A stretch of 6,630 bases of DNA from Bacteroidota bacterium (GCA_020627525.1 JAHDGP010000263.1:1-6630); one strand, 5' to 3'. Counted from the stretch's first letter, positions 1 to 6,630 are shown. Numbers and translations: made by a program. The notes: generated from the letters alone by a model not told the origin.

Positions 1-1738
1 TAAAGAAAACTTAATTGACTTTAATTTAGAAAACCCAAAATTATGGTTTCCAAATGGTTTAGGAAACCCAAGTTTATACAGCATAAAAATTGAGCTTTTT
101 GACAAGGATGAATTAGTAGATTCTTGGTCCGAAAAAATTGGATTGCGAACAGTTGAATTGATAAATGAGCCTGACAGTATTGGCACTTCTTTTTATTTTA
201 AAATAAATGATGAACCAATATTTGCAAAGGGAGCAAATTATATTCCACAAAGTCATTTTATCAATTCAAAATCTGAAAAAGACTATAGAAAATTATTGGA
301 ATCAGCTAGAGACGCCAATATGAATATGATAAGAGTTTGGGGAGGGGGCATTTATGAAAAAGATGTTTTTTACAAAATATGTGATGAGTTAGGTTTAATG
401 GTTTGGCAAGATTTTATGTTTGCAAATACCATTTATCCTCCCAAAGAAAATTTGTTAAATGAAATAAAAGAAGAATCCGTTGACAACATCATTCGACTGC
501 GCAATCATCCCTCAATCGTTCATTGGAATGGCAACAATGAAATAAATGTAGCTTGGTTCAATTGGGGCTGGCAAAAACAACACAATTACACTCAAGCAGA
601 TAGCACTGAGCTCTACAAAAATTACCAGTACATTTTCCAAAAATTGATTCCCAATTTACTGGATTCTCTAAATCAAAATGCGACCTACAGTCATACTTCA
701 CCATTGAGCAATTGGGGTAAATCAGAAAATTTCAATCACAGTAGTATGCACTATTGGGGCGTGTATCACGGCAATGACAAGTTCAAAGATTATGCTAAAA
801 ATGTAGGTCGATTCAATTCAGAATATGGCTTTCAGTCTTTTCCAAATCAAAATTCATTGAACAACGTTTTACAAAATTCTGAAGGAAAAAGCAGAACAGA
901 TAAGATATTAAAACACAGACAAAAGAGCTACAAAGGCAACGAACCAATTTTTAATTTTATAAATGATCACTTTCCAGAGCCTGCTTCAAAGGAAGAAATG
1001 GTTTACTTGAGTCAATTAAGTCAAGCAAGGGGTGTTTTCTATGCAATACAAAACCATAGAATCAATCAACCACATTGTATGGGCACACTTTACTGGCAAT
1101 TAAATGATTGCTGGCCTGCTATCTCTTGGAGTAGCATTGATTACAGTGGCGAGTGGAAAGCCCTGCACTACTTCGCAAAAAGAGGATTTGCCAGTGAAGC
1201 TATTTTTGTTGACACAACCGAAAACAAGTTTGATTTGGTGGTTGTTCGAGATAAAAAAATTCCTATAAAAGACATTATCCTAAACGTTTCAGGTTTTGAT
1301 AAAGAAGCCTTTTCTTCTAAAAATTTAGTAGTTCAAGACAATGAAATATTGATTCAAAGATATGATTTGGCTGAATGGATTTCAGTGGGCAATTTCAACA
1401 ATTCTGACGATAAATCATTAAACATTGAAGTTAAATTTGAAAACAAAAGACTAAGGCACACACATTATTTTGTAGAGCCGAAATTTCTAAAACTTCAAAG
1501 CCCCAATATCCAAATTCGCTTTGCAGAATCGACAAAAGGAAAAGTATTAACCTTAAAATCAAATACATTAGTAAAAAACATTTACCTAAACAGTACAATT
1601 ATTGGACATTTTGAAGATAATTATTTCGATTTACTACCTTTTCAAACTAAAAGTGTTATTTTCAAATCGGAAGAAGACTTGAAAGACTTTGACAGCAGTA
1701 TTTCTATAAGCTCATTGAATGATTTGATTAGTAAATAA
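1..1738 (+). CDS. Beta-mannosidase, family GH2 (5' end outside window)
   Basis: The product hydrolyses terminal beta-1,4-linked mannose, as in the Man-beta-1,4-GlcNAc core of N-glycans or in mannans, with retention (EC 3.2.1.25). The frame is open from base 2, giving 578 visible residues; TTG at 143 is internal, because in-frame upstream sequence already carries family motifs (NPKLWFPNGLGNPSLY, visible residues 11-26). GH2 beta-mannosidases are usually about 800-860 residues, so roughly the N-terminal third is missing. Visible order: end of the Ig-like sandwich domain, TIM barrel from about residue 70 (GANYIP at 77, RVWGGGIYE at 111-119) to about 390 (GTLYWQLND at 361-369), then C-terminal beta domains. 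The acid/base Glu is E180 in HWNGNNE (codon 539-541) and the nucleophile is E274 in FNSEYGFQ (codon 821-823). Their 94-residue spacing fits the family. Localisation cannot be judged without the N-terminus. The stop lies two bases before the next gene, so the two are surely co-transcribed. Confidence 0.95.
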   Translation, partial: KENLIDFNLENPKLWFPNGLGNPSLYSIKIELFDKDELVDSWSEKIGLRTVELINEPDSIGTSFYFKINDEPIFAKGANYIPQSHFINSKSEKDYRKLLESARDANMNMIRVWGGGIYEKDVFYKICDELGLMVWQDFMFANTIYPPKENLLNEIKEESVDNIIRLRNHPSIVHWNGNNEINVAWFNWGWQKQHNYTQADSTELYKNYQYIFQKLIPNLLDSLNQNATYSHTSPLSNWGKSENFNHSSMHYWGVYHGNDKFKDYAKNVGRFNSEYGFQSFPNQNSLNNVLQNSEGKSRTDKILKHRQKSYKGNEPIFNFINDHFPEPASKEEMVYLSQLSQARGVFYAIQNHRINQPHCMGTLYWQLNDCWPAISWSSIDYSGEWKALHYFAKRGFASEAIFVDTTENKFDLVVVRDKKIPIKDIILNVSGFDKEAFSSKNLVVQDNEILIQRYDLAEWISVGNFNNSDDKSLNIEVKFENKRLRHTHYFVEPKFLKLQSPNIQIRFAESTKGKVLTLKSNTLVKNIYLNSTIIGHFEDNYFDLLPFQTKSVIFKSEEDLKDFDSSISISSLNDLISK

Positions 1739-1740
1739 AT

Positions 1741-4686
1741 ATGCATCTAAAAAAATTTATACTAGTAATATTTTTCTGTTTAATTTATTGTGACACCAAC
1801 GCACAAAATAACAAACAAAGCAAATTTAACTCTTCAATTGATTTTGTAGATCCTTTTATCGGAACAGGTGGTCACGGACATACTTTTCCTGGTGCAACTG
1901 TACCATTTGGTATGGTCCAGTTAAGCCCTGATACTCGACTGACTGGCTGGGACGGTTGCAGTGGTTACCATTTCACTGACGATGTTGTATATGGTTTTAG
2001 CCATACGCATCTCAGTGGCACTGGTGTTTCAGATTATGGCGATATTTTATTGATGCCATATACAGGCAAAACACATTTCAACAATGGAGCGGATGAAATG
2101 GAAGGATACAAATCGAGCTTCAAAAAAGAAAATGAATTTGCCAGTCCCGCTTTTTATAAAACATTTTTAGAGGATGATAAAATAGGCGTAGAATTAACGG
2201 CTACTGAGAGAACTGGATTGCATAAATATACATTTGACAAAAATGAAACCAAGAAATTAATAATTGATTTAGTCCATAGAGATCAGGTTACCGATTCGTA
2301 TTTTAAAATAAACAACAAGAATGAAATAGAGGGATATAGGTTTTCGAAGGCTTGGGCTGAAAATCAACAAATATTTTTTGTTATTAAATTTAACCGAAAG
2401 ATAAAAAAAACCACCCTTGAAATAGATGGCAAACAAAATCAAGATTTAAAAGAAGCAAACAGCAAAAGTATAAAGGCAGCTCTCGAATTCAAAAAATCGA
2501 AAAAAGATTTAATCGTTCAAGTAGGTATTTCCTTTGTGGATATTGAAGGTGCCAGAAAAAACTTAGAAGCAGAATTTTCAGAATGGGATTTTGATAAAAT
2601 AAAAAAAGAAAGTCAAGCAAAATGGAAAAAAGAACTTTCAAAAATTGAAGTTGAAAGCGAACATAAAAATAAGAAAACGATATTTTATACAGCATTGTAT
2701 CATACAATGATCGCTCCCAATCTGTATTCAGATGTAGATGGTCGATATAGAGGCACTGATTTTGAAATTCATCAAACAGATGGGCACAATCAATATACTA
2801 TTTTTTCTTTGTGGGATACCTATCGAGCAACTCACCCACTCTATACGATTATTGATCAAGAAAGAACCAATGACTATATTAAAACTTTTTTGAATCAATA
2901 CCAACAAGGAGGCAAATTACCTATGTGGGAGTTGGCGAATAATTACACGGGCTGTATGATTGGTTATCACGCCGTACCTGTAATTGCAGATGCATACATA
3001 AAAGGTATAAAAAAGTATGATGAAAAACTTGCTCTAAAAGCAATGCTCAATAGTGCCTCCTCAAATGATTTGGGCATTGATGATTACAGAGAACACGGAT
3101 TTTTACCTGGTGAATTAGAAGCAGAGTGCGTTTCAAAAACTTTAGAATACGCTTATGACGATTGGTGTATTGCACAGGTTGCTTATAAAATGGGGCGACA
3201 AGATATTTATGAAGAATTTTATAAAAGAGGTCAATATTACAAAAATATATTTGATCCTGAAACAAAGTTTATGCGCGCCCGCTTAAACAATCGTTGGTTT
3301 TACCCTTTTGATCCTTCCGAAGTCAACTTTAACTATACAGAAGCAAATGCTTGGCAATACAGCTATTACGTTCCACACGATATTGAAGGTTGGATAAAAT
3401 TGTTGGGAGGTCCTGCTGAACTGGACCAAAAGCTGGATGATTTGTTTACTGCCCAAAGTGAAACCGTCGGAAGAGAGCAAGTAGACATTCCTGGATTGAT
3501 TGGACAGTATGCACACGGCAATGAACCAAGTCATCATATTGCTTATTTGTATAATTTTGTCGGAAAGCCATACAAAACTCAGAAGTATGTAAGGCAAATT
3601 ATGGATAAATTGTATTCAACAAATCCTGATGGTCTGTCTGGAAATGAAGATTGTGGTCAAATGTCTGCTTGGTTGGTGTTAAGTGCTATGGGTTTTTATC
3701 CTGTGACACCGGGAAGCAAAGATTACATTATAGGAACACCCTGGTTTAAATCTGTTAAATTAAATTTAGAAAATGGCAAAACATTTCAAATCAATTCTAC
3801 AAATGAAAACAACCCCTACATTCAATATGCTAAAATCAACAATACTAATTTAAAATTTAGCTTTATTACACAAGATCAAATAATGGAAGGTGGAAATTTG
3901 AATTTCAGAATGATTGAAAAACCAAATGAAAATTGGGGTAAAAAAAGAACTGCCTTTCCTATTTCCAAAATTGCCTCGCAAGACATCACAGCTGTACCTG
4001 CTGTAAAAAGAGGCGAAAGAGCATTTAATGACACAACAACGATTGAACTAAATTGTGCAACTCCGAATGCTACAATATTTTACAAAATAAATAATGACAC
4101 AGTATTAGAATATAAAAAACCGTTTCTAATAAATGAAAATACAGAATTGCTCGTTTGGGCTAAAGAAAAAAATTCTTCCGAAAGTAAAAAAGCCAAAAGC
4201 AGTTTTAAAAAAATTCCCAAAAACAGAAGCATTCAACTGGCAACAGAATATGGCAATCATTATGCGGCAGGAGGTGATAAAGCAATGATAGATTTTATCA
4301 GAGGTGGAAGAGATTACAGAACAGGCAGTTGGCAAGGATATGAAGGAGTGGATATAAATGCGATTATAGATTTAGGCTCAGAAATGGATGTAAATAAAAT
4401 AGGCATTGGTTTTTTACAAGATGAAAATTCTTGGATATTTATGCCTCAAAAAGTAGAATTTTTTATTTCAAATGATGGAAAAAATTTCGATTCAGTTGGT
4501 GTGCTTCCGAATAAAATCAGCTATAAGGAAAGAGGCTCGATTTTAAAAGATTTCGAGGTCAATTTAGCCAATAAAAATGCACGATTTATAAAAGTGGTTG
4601 CTAAGAACAGAGGAGTTTGTCCAGAGGACCACAAAGGAGCTGGCGGAAAATGCTGGATTTTCGCCGATGAAATTTATATTGAATAA
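1741..4686 (+). CDS. Secreted GH92 exo-alpha-mannosidase with C-terminal chitobiase-like and F5/8-type domains
   Basis: GH92 enzymes are calcium-dependent, inverting exo-alpha-mannosidases that trim N-glycans and fungal mannan. The 981-residue protein starts with a Sec signal peptide (MHLKKFILVIFFCLIYC core, likely cut after A21 in TNA-Q). C17 follows L-I-Y, a poor lipobox, so a lipoprotein is less likely. Family motifs follow in order: VDPFIGTGGHGHTFPGA from residue 36, GWDGCSGYH from 69, FSHTHLSGTG near 86, LWDTYR at 357-362, YTEANAWQY with E534, GNEPSHH with E595, and GNEDCGQMSAW with E636/D637. By position and context E534 matches the general acid of the Bacteroides enzyme BT3990 (Glu533, from memory), and the 636-637 acidic pair probably lies at the base/water site. 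Residues about 761-825 resemble the chitobiase/hexosaminidase C-terminal Fn3-like domain, and 831-981 an F5/8 type C (discoidin-like) domain, possibly carbohydrate-binding. Linkage preference (alpha-1,2, 1,3 or 1,6) cannot be read off. There is no Shine-Dalgarno before ATG 1741; with a 2-base gap, expression is probably coupled to the beta-mannosidase. Confidence 0.96.
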   Translation: MHLKKFILVIFFCLIYCDTNAQNNKQSKFNSSIDFVDPFIGTGGHGHTFPGATVPFGMVQLSPDTRLTGWDGCSGYHFTDDVVYGFSHTHLSGTGVSDYGDILLMPYTGKTHFNNGADEMEGYKSSFKKENEFASPAFYKTFLEDDKIGVELTATERTGLHKYTFDKNETKKLIIDLVHRDQVTDSYFKINNKNEIEGYRFSKAWAENQQIFFVIKFNRKIKKTTLEIDGKQNQDLKEANSKSIKAALEFKKSKKDLIVQVGISFVDIEGARKNLEAEFSEWDFDKIKKESQAKWKKELSKIEVESEHKNKKTIFYTALYHTMIAPNLYSDVDGRYRGTDFEIHQTDGHNQYTIFSLWDTYRATHPLYTIIDQERTNDYIKTFLNQYQQGGKLPMWELANNYTGCMIGYHAVPVIADAYIKGIKKYDEKLALKAMLNSASSNDLGIDDYREHGFLPGELEAECVSKTLEYAYDDWCIAQVAYKMGRQDIYEEFYKRGQYYKNIFDPETKFMRARLNNRWFYPFDPSEVNFNYTEANAWQYSYYVPHDIEGWIKLLGGPAELDQKLDDLFTAQSETVGREQVDIPGLIGQYAHGNEPSHHIAYLYNFVGKPYKTQKYVRQIMDKLYSTNPDGLSGNEDCGQMSAWLVLSAMGFYPVTPGSKDYIIGTPWFKSVKLNLENGKTFQINSTNENNPYIQYAKINNTNLKFSFITQDQIMEGGNLNFRMIEKPNENWGKKRTAFPISKIASQDITAVPAVKRGERAFNDTTTIELNCATPNATIFYKINNDTVLEYKKPFLINENTELLVWAKEKNSSESKKAKSSFKKIPKNRSIQLATEYGNHYAAGGDKAMIDFIRGGRDYRTGSWQGYEGVDINAIIDLGSEMDVNKIGIGFLQDENSWIFMPQKVEFFISNDGKNFDSVGVLPNKISYKERGSILKDFEVNLANKNARFIKVVAKNRGVCPEDHKGAGGKCWIFADEIYIE

Positions 4687-4720
4687 GTACTTGATTACTT
4701 ATGTGCTCGAAAGAGATAAG
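4683..4720 (+). other. Two mutually exclusive hairpins at the end of the GH92 gene
   Basis: ATAAGTA (4683-4689) is perfectly complementary to TACTTAT (4696-4702), with a 6-base loop; this stem contains the GH92 stop codon. The CTTAT part (4698-4702) can instead pair with ATAAG at 4716-4720. That second stem continues inward as CTC (4706-4708) with GAG (4713-4715), closed by a GAAA tetraloop (4709-4712), with GTG (4703-4705) bulged. Neither is followed by a U-run, so a classical intrinsic terminator is not supported. It may be a 3'-end stabiliser or a processing site, or just chance in A/T-rich sequence. Confidence 0.3.
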
Positions 4721-4736
4721 ACCAATTTAAAAAACA
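4721..4736 (+). repeat. A-rich intergenic motif, copy 1 (ACCAAT-TTAAAAAACA)
   Basis: This 16-base stretch directly follows the second hairpin downstream of the GH92 stop. It recurs at 5838-5854 with a single inserted C. Both copies lie 35-42 bases after a stop codon and after a potential hairpin. The A-run lowers its information content, so chance similarity is quite possible. No known function is recognised. Confidence 0.3.
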
Positions 4737-4755
4737 TTAAAATATAATTCAAGGT

Positions 4756-4801
4756 TTTGACAATTAGTATTTTGTGAAATTTATTTGTGTTTGTTAATTT
4801 G
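4756..4801 (+). promoter_or_regulatory. Candidate Bacteroidota-type promoter(s) for the asparaginase gene
   Basis: Bacteroidota housekeeping promoters have TTTG near -33 and TAnnTTTG near -7, about 19-21 bases apart. Two overlapping candidates fit with one mismatch each: TTTG 4756-4759, 20 bases, TTTATTTG 4780-4787; and TTTG 4771-4774, 19 bases, TTAATTTG 4794-4801. Both lack the A at position 2 of the -7 box. A TTGACA also occurs at 4757-4762 but has no good TATAAT partner. The second candidate would start transcription about 25 bases before ATG 4831. The stretch is T-rich, so chance matches are likely. If real, the asparaginase and permease genes could be transcribed separately from the mannosidases. 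Confidence 0.35.
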
Positions 4802-4830
4802 ATCTTACCACTTACTTAAAATTATTGTAA

Positions 4831-5796
4831 ATGAAAACAAGAAGAAAATTTATCAAAGAATCATTGACATTGGCGGCAGCTAGCCAATTGCCTTTGAATT
4901 TAAATGCAACAAACATGGAAAAAACTATTGAACCTGTTGTAATCAGCACTTGGCGACACGGATTACCTGCAAATGAAGCCTCTTGGAAAATTTTAGACAT
5001 AGGAGGAAAAGCCATAGATGCAGTTGAAGCTGGTGTCAGAGTTGTGGAAAGCGATCCAAACACTCGATCTGTTGGTTTGGGAGGCCTTCCTGACCGAGAC
5101 GGTAATGTCACCCTCGACGCATGCATAATGGATGAAACAAGCAATGCCGGAGCCGTTTGCTTTTTACAAAATATAGAAAACCCCATCTCCGTCGCAAGGC
5201 TTGTAATGGATAAAACACCACACGTTATGCTTGCGGGAGAAGGTGCCTTTAGATTCGCCATCGAAAGTGGGTTCAAAAAAACAAATCTATTGACAGAAGC
5301 TTCGAAAAAAGATTGGAAAAAGTGGACCGAAACCTCTGATTACAAACCTGTTATCAACATCGAAAACCACGATACTATTGGTCTTTTAGCATTGGATAAA
5401 AACGGGGATTTATCCGGCGCTTGCACCACAAGCGGTTTAGCTTACAAAATGCACGGTCGTGTCGGCGATTCCCCTATCATTGGTGCTGGACTTTTTGTTG
5501 ACAATGAAACTGGTGCTGCCACTGCTACGGGAATGGGTGAGTTGGTTATGAAAACTATTGGCTCGTTTTTGGTTGTTGAATTAATGAGACAAGGGGCGAC
5601 TCCGCAAGAAGCTTGCGAAGAAGCAGTAATGCGCATTGTCAAAAAATTGGATTATAAAGATCTACAAGTTGGCTATTTAGCATTAAATAAAAAAGGAGAA
5701 ATTGGAGCTTATGCTGTACACCCTGGATTCAACTATGCATTGATGAAACAGGCAGAAAATAAAATGTATGATGCCATTTCTTATGTAAAAAGTTAA
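4831..5796 (+). CDS. Glycosylasparaginase (N4-(beta-N-acetylglucosaminyl)-L-asparaginase) with Tat leader
   Basis: An N-terminal nucleophile hydrolase (EC 3.5.1.26) that splits the GlcNAc-Asn bond of glycosylasparagine, giving aspartate and 1-amino-GlcNAc, which decays to GlcNAc and ammonia. The 321-residue precursor should self-cleave between D181 and T182 (HDT at 180-182), leaving an alpha chain and a 140-residue beta chain whose T182 is the nucleophile. Key residues match the Elizabethkingia (Flavobacterium) enzyme in identity and spacing: W41 in STWRHG (W11), R210 and D213 in GRVGDSP (R180, D183), and T233-G234 in ATGMGE (T203, G204), all offset by 30 from mature numbering recalled from memory. 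The leader has a twin-arginine motif, TRRKFIK at residues 3-9, then a weakly hydrophobic stretch and a likely cut after LNA (26). ATG 4831 is chosen because it includes this leader; M29 (4915) would give a leaderless cytoplasmic form. There is no Shine-Dalgarno. It lies 144 bases after the GH92 gene and 98 before the permease. Plant-type asparaginase is the main alternative but fits the motifs less well. Confidence 0.95.
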   Translation: MKTRRKFIKESLTLAAASQLPLNLNATNMEKTIEPVVISTWRHGLPANEASWKILDIGGKAIDAVEAGVRVVESDPNTRSVGLGGLPDRDGNVTLDACIMDETSNAGAVCFLQNIENPISVARLVMDKTPHVMLAGEGAFRFAIESGFKKTNLLTEASKKDWKKWTETSDYKPVINIENHDTIGLLALDKNGDLSGACTTSGLAYKMHGRVGDSPIIGAGLFVDNETGAATATGMGELVMKTIGSFLVVELMRQGATPQEACEEAVMRIVKKLDYKDLQVGYLALNKKGEIGAYAVHPGFNYALMKQAENKMYDAISYVKS

Positions 5797-5806
5797 CTAT
5801 CAAAAT

Positions 5807-5822
5807 GGATCGGCAGCCGACC
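5807..5822 (+). other. Small GC-rich hairpin downstream of the asparaginase gene
   Basis: GG-A-TCGG (5807-5813) can pair with CCGA-CC (5817-5822) around a CAG loop, with one A bulged. It is the only GC-rich patch in the gap and begins 10 bases after the stop codon. There is no U-run after it, so it is not a convincing terminator. It could protect or separate the asparaginase and permease parts of one transcript. Nearby GCAG (5813-5816) and CTGC (5831-5834) offer a weaker alternative pairing. Confidence 0.25.
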
Positions 5823-5837
5823 TTGAGTTACTGCTGA

Positions 5838-5854
5838 ACCAATCTTAAAAAACA
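5838..5854 (+). repeat. A-rich intergenic motif, copy 2 (ACCAATCTTAAAAAACA)
   Basis: This differs from the copy at 4721-4736 only by an extra C after ACCAAT. It lies between the hairpin at 5807-5822 and the permease start. No function is recognised, and the A-run makes a chance match plausible. Confidence 0.3.
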
Positions 5855-5894
5855 ATACTAAACCATATTGCACTAAACAAGAAATACAAAATTA

Positions 5895-6630
5895 ATGAGC
5901 AATTCTAATTCAAAAAATTACCTCGTTCCCTTTATAGCCCTAACCAGTTTATTTTTTATGTGGGGATTCATCACCGTAATTGTTGATGCATTTATTCCTA
6001 GATTAAGAGATGTGTTTGAATTATCATATAAAGAAGCAGGATATGTCCAATTTGCTTGGTTTATCGCATATTTTGTCGTTTCAATTCCAGCAGGTATTAT
6101 ACTATCGTTCATTGGCTATAAAAGAGGAATGATTTTAGGTTTAGTCATTGCAGGCATTGGTTGTTTGCTATTTTATCCAGCAGCCGAATATAGAATTTTT
6201 CCAATTTTTGGTCTTGCATTATTTGTCCTTGCTTCAGGAATAACATTTTTACAAGTAGCCGCCAATCCCTTCGTCGCAGTTCTTGGTCCGGAAGAAAAAG
6301 CCAGTAGCCGACTCAATTTATCGCAAGCATTTAACTCCTTTGGAACTACATTGGCTCCAATATTTGCCGCAGCATTTTTATTGAGTGATAAAATAAAATC
6401 TTCTGATCAAATTGCCGCTCTTTCTGCCCTTGACAAAGAAGCTTATTATACTTCGGAAGCAATGGCTGTACAAAATCCATTCATCTTCATTGCGCTTTCT
6501 TTATTTTTGTTAGGAGGAGTATTTACATTTTTAAAGTTGCCAAAAATTACAGGAGATAATTTTAACATTGTAGGTTTTATTGAGGCATTAAAATTCAAAA
6601 ATCTCAAAATGGGTATTCTGGCAATTTTCG
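5895..6630 (+). CDS. FucP/GluP-family sugar permease, major facilitator superfamily (3' end outside window)
   Basis: An inner-membrane sugar:cation (probably proton) symporter of the FHS group, which includes E. coli FucP (fucose), Brucella GluP (glucose/galactose) and Shewanella NagP (GlcNAc). The first 245 residues are visible of the roughly 400-440 usual. About six membrane spans can be placed: near residues 10-35, 48-70, 77-97, 101-127, 142-161 and 195-218. Family motifs are MWGFITVIVDAFIP (22-35, with the TM1 acidic D31), YVQFAWFIAYF (50-60), SIPAG (63-67), LQVAANPF (119-126), LGPEEKASSRLNLSQAFNS (130-148) and GTTLAP. Q120 sits where, from memory, E. coli FucP has the substrate-coupled E135 of TM4; Gln there is typical of glucose/GlcNAc/mannose-type members, so fucose is less likely than mannose or GlcNAc. 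ATG 5895 is the first start and leaves a short polar N-terminus before TM1. There is no clear Shine-Dalgarno and no promoter in the 98-base gap, so co-transcription with the asparaginase is likely. Confidence 0.93.
   Translation, partial: MSNSNSKNYLVPFIALTSLFFMWGFITVIVDAFIPRLRDVFELSYKEAGYVQFAWFIAYFVVSIPAGIILSFIGYKRGMILGLVIAGIGCLLFYPAAEYRIFPIFGLALFVLASGITFLQVAANPFVAVLGPEEKASSRLNLSQAFNSFGTTLAPIFAAAFLLSDKIKSSDQIAALSALDKEAYYTSEAMAVQNPFIFIALSLFLLGGVFTFLKLPKITGDNFNIVGFIEALKFKNLKMGILAIF

Noticed and set aside
143..145. TTG as the start codon of the beta-mannosidase
   Set aside because: The same frame is open back to base 2 and carries GH2 sequence there (NPKLWFPNG...), so 143 is internal and the gene begins upstream of the window.
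1741..1803. Lipoprotein signal on the GH92 protein (C17)
   Set aside because: The -1 residue is Tyr (L-I-Y-C), a poor lipobox, whereas TNA-Q a few residues later is a good signal peptidase I site; not fully excluded.
2489..4335. Several 69-104 residue minus-strand frames inside the GH92 gene
   Set aside because: All are antisense to an intact, well-conserved gene and show no recognisable domain; Phe/Leu/Ile-rich stretches arise from the complement of Lys/Asn-rich codons.
4683..4740. Intrinsic terminator after the GH92 gene
   Set aside because: The stems are A/T-rich and followed by A-rich sequence, not a U-run on the coding strand.
4757..4762. Perfect TTGACA as a sigma-70 -35 box
   Set aside because: No good TATAAT follows at 16-18 bases, and Bacteroidota primary sigma factors use other consensus sequences.
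4812..5276. 154-residue open frame on the minus strand opposite the asparaginase gene
   Set aside because: It lies antisense to a gene with complete catalytic motifs, has low-complexity Ser/Pro/Thr-rich content and resembles no family; it is a shadow of the coding strand.
5442..6112. Minus-strand frames of 64-66 residues over the asparaginase and permease genes
   Set aside because: Antisense shadows with no domain features; the + strand frames encode clear families.
1..6630. Mobile element, CRISPR array, tRNA/rRNA or novel defence system
   Set aside because: No terminal inverted repeats, transposase motifs, spaced direct repeats or RNA gene signatures were seen; nearly all sequence is accounted for by four metabolic genes.

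Overview
The window reads as part of a glycan-utilisation locus from a low-G+C Bacteroidota, most likely Flavobacteriia-like. I infer this from the A/T-rich sequence (about one third G+C by eye), the lack of Shine-Dalgarno sequences before any start codon, a signal peptide ending in the typical 'NA-Q' form, candidate promoter elements of the Bacteroidota TTTG / TAnnTTTG type, and the mix of enzyme families. All four genes are on the + strand.

Layout: (1) bases 1-1738 are the C-terminal two thirds of a family GH2 beta-mannosidase whose start lies upstream. (2) Two bases later, 1741-4686 encode a Sec-exported, complete GH92 alpha-mannosidase with two C-terminal accessory domains. (3) A 144-base intergenic region (4687-4830) holds competing hairpins, an A-rich motif and candidate promoter elements. 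(4) 4831-5796 encode a glycosylasparaginase (N4-(beta-N-acetylglucosaminyl)-L-asparaginase) with a twin-arginine leader. (5) A 98-base gap (5797-5894) holds a small GC-rich hairpin and a near copy of the A-rich motif. (6) 5895 to the window end encode the N-terminal 245 residues of a FucP/GluP-type sugar permease of the major facilitator superfamily.

Together the genes make biochemical sense as the exo-acting part of an N-glycan (high-mannose glycoprotein) breakdown pathway. GH92 removes alpha-mannose, the beta-mannosidase removes the core beta-linked mannose, the asparaginase cuts the GlcNAc-Asn bond left after proteolysis and trimming, and the permease takes up a released monosaccharide. 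The families are firm. The pathway reading is inference from co-location. No SusC/SusD pair, endoglycosidase, hexosaminidase or regulator is in this window. I found no RNA gene, mobile element or CRISPR array, and nothing that clearly amounts to an undescribed system. The least ordinary points are the gene combination, the Tat leader on the asparaginase, and the structured intergenic regions.
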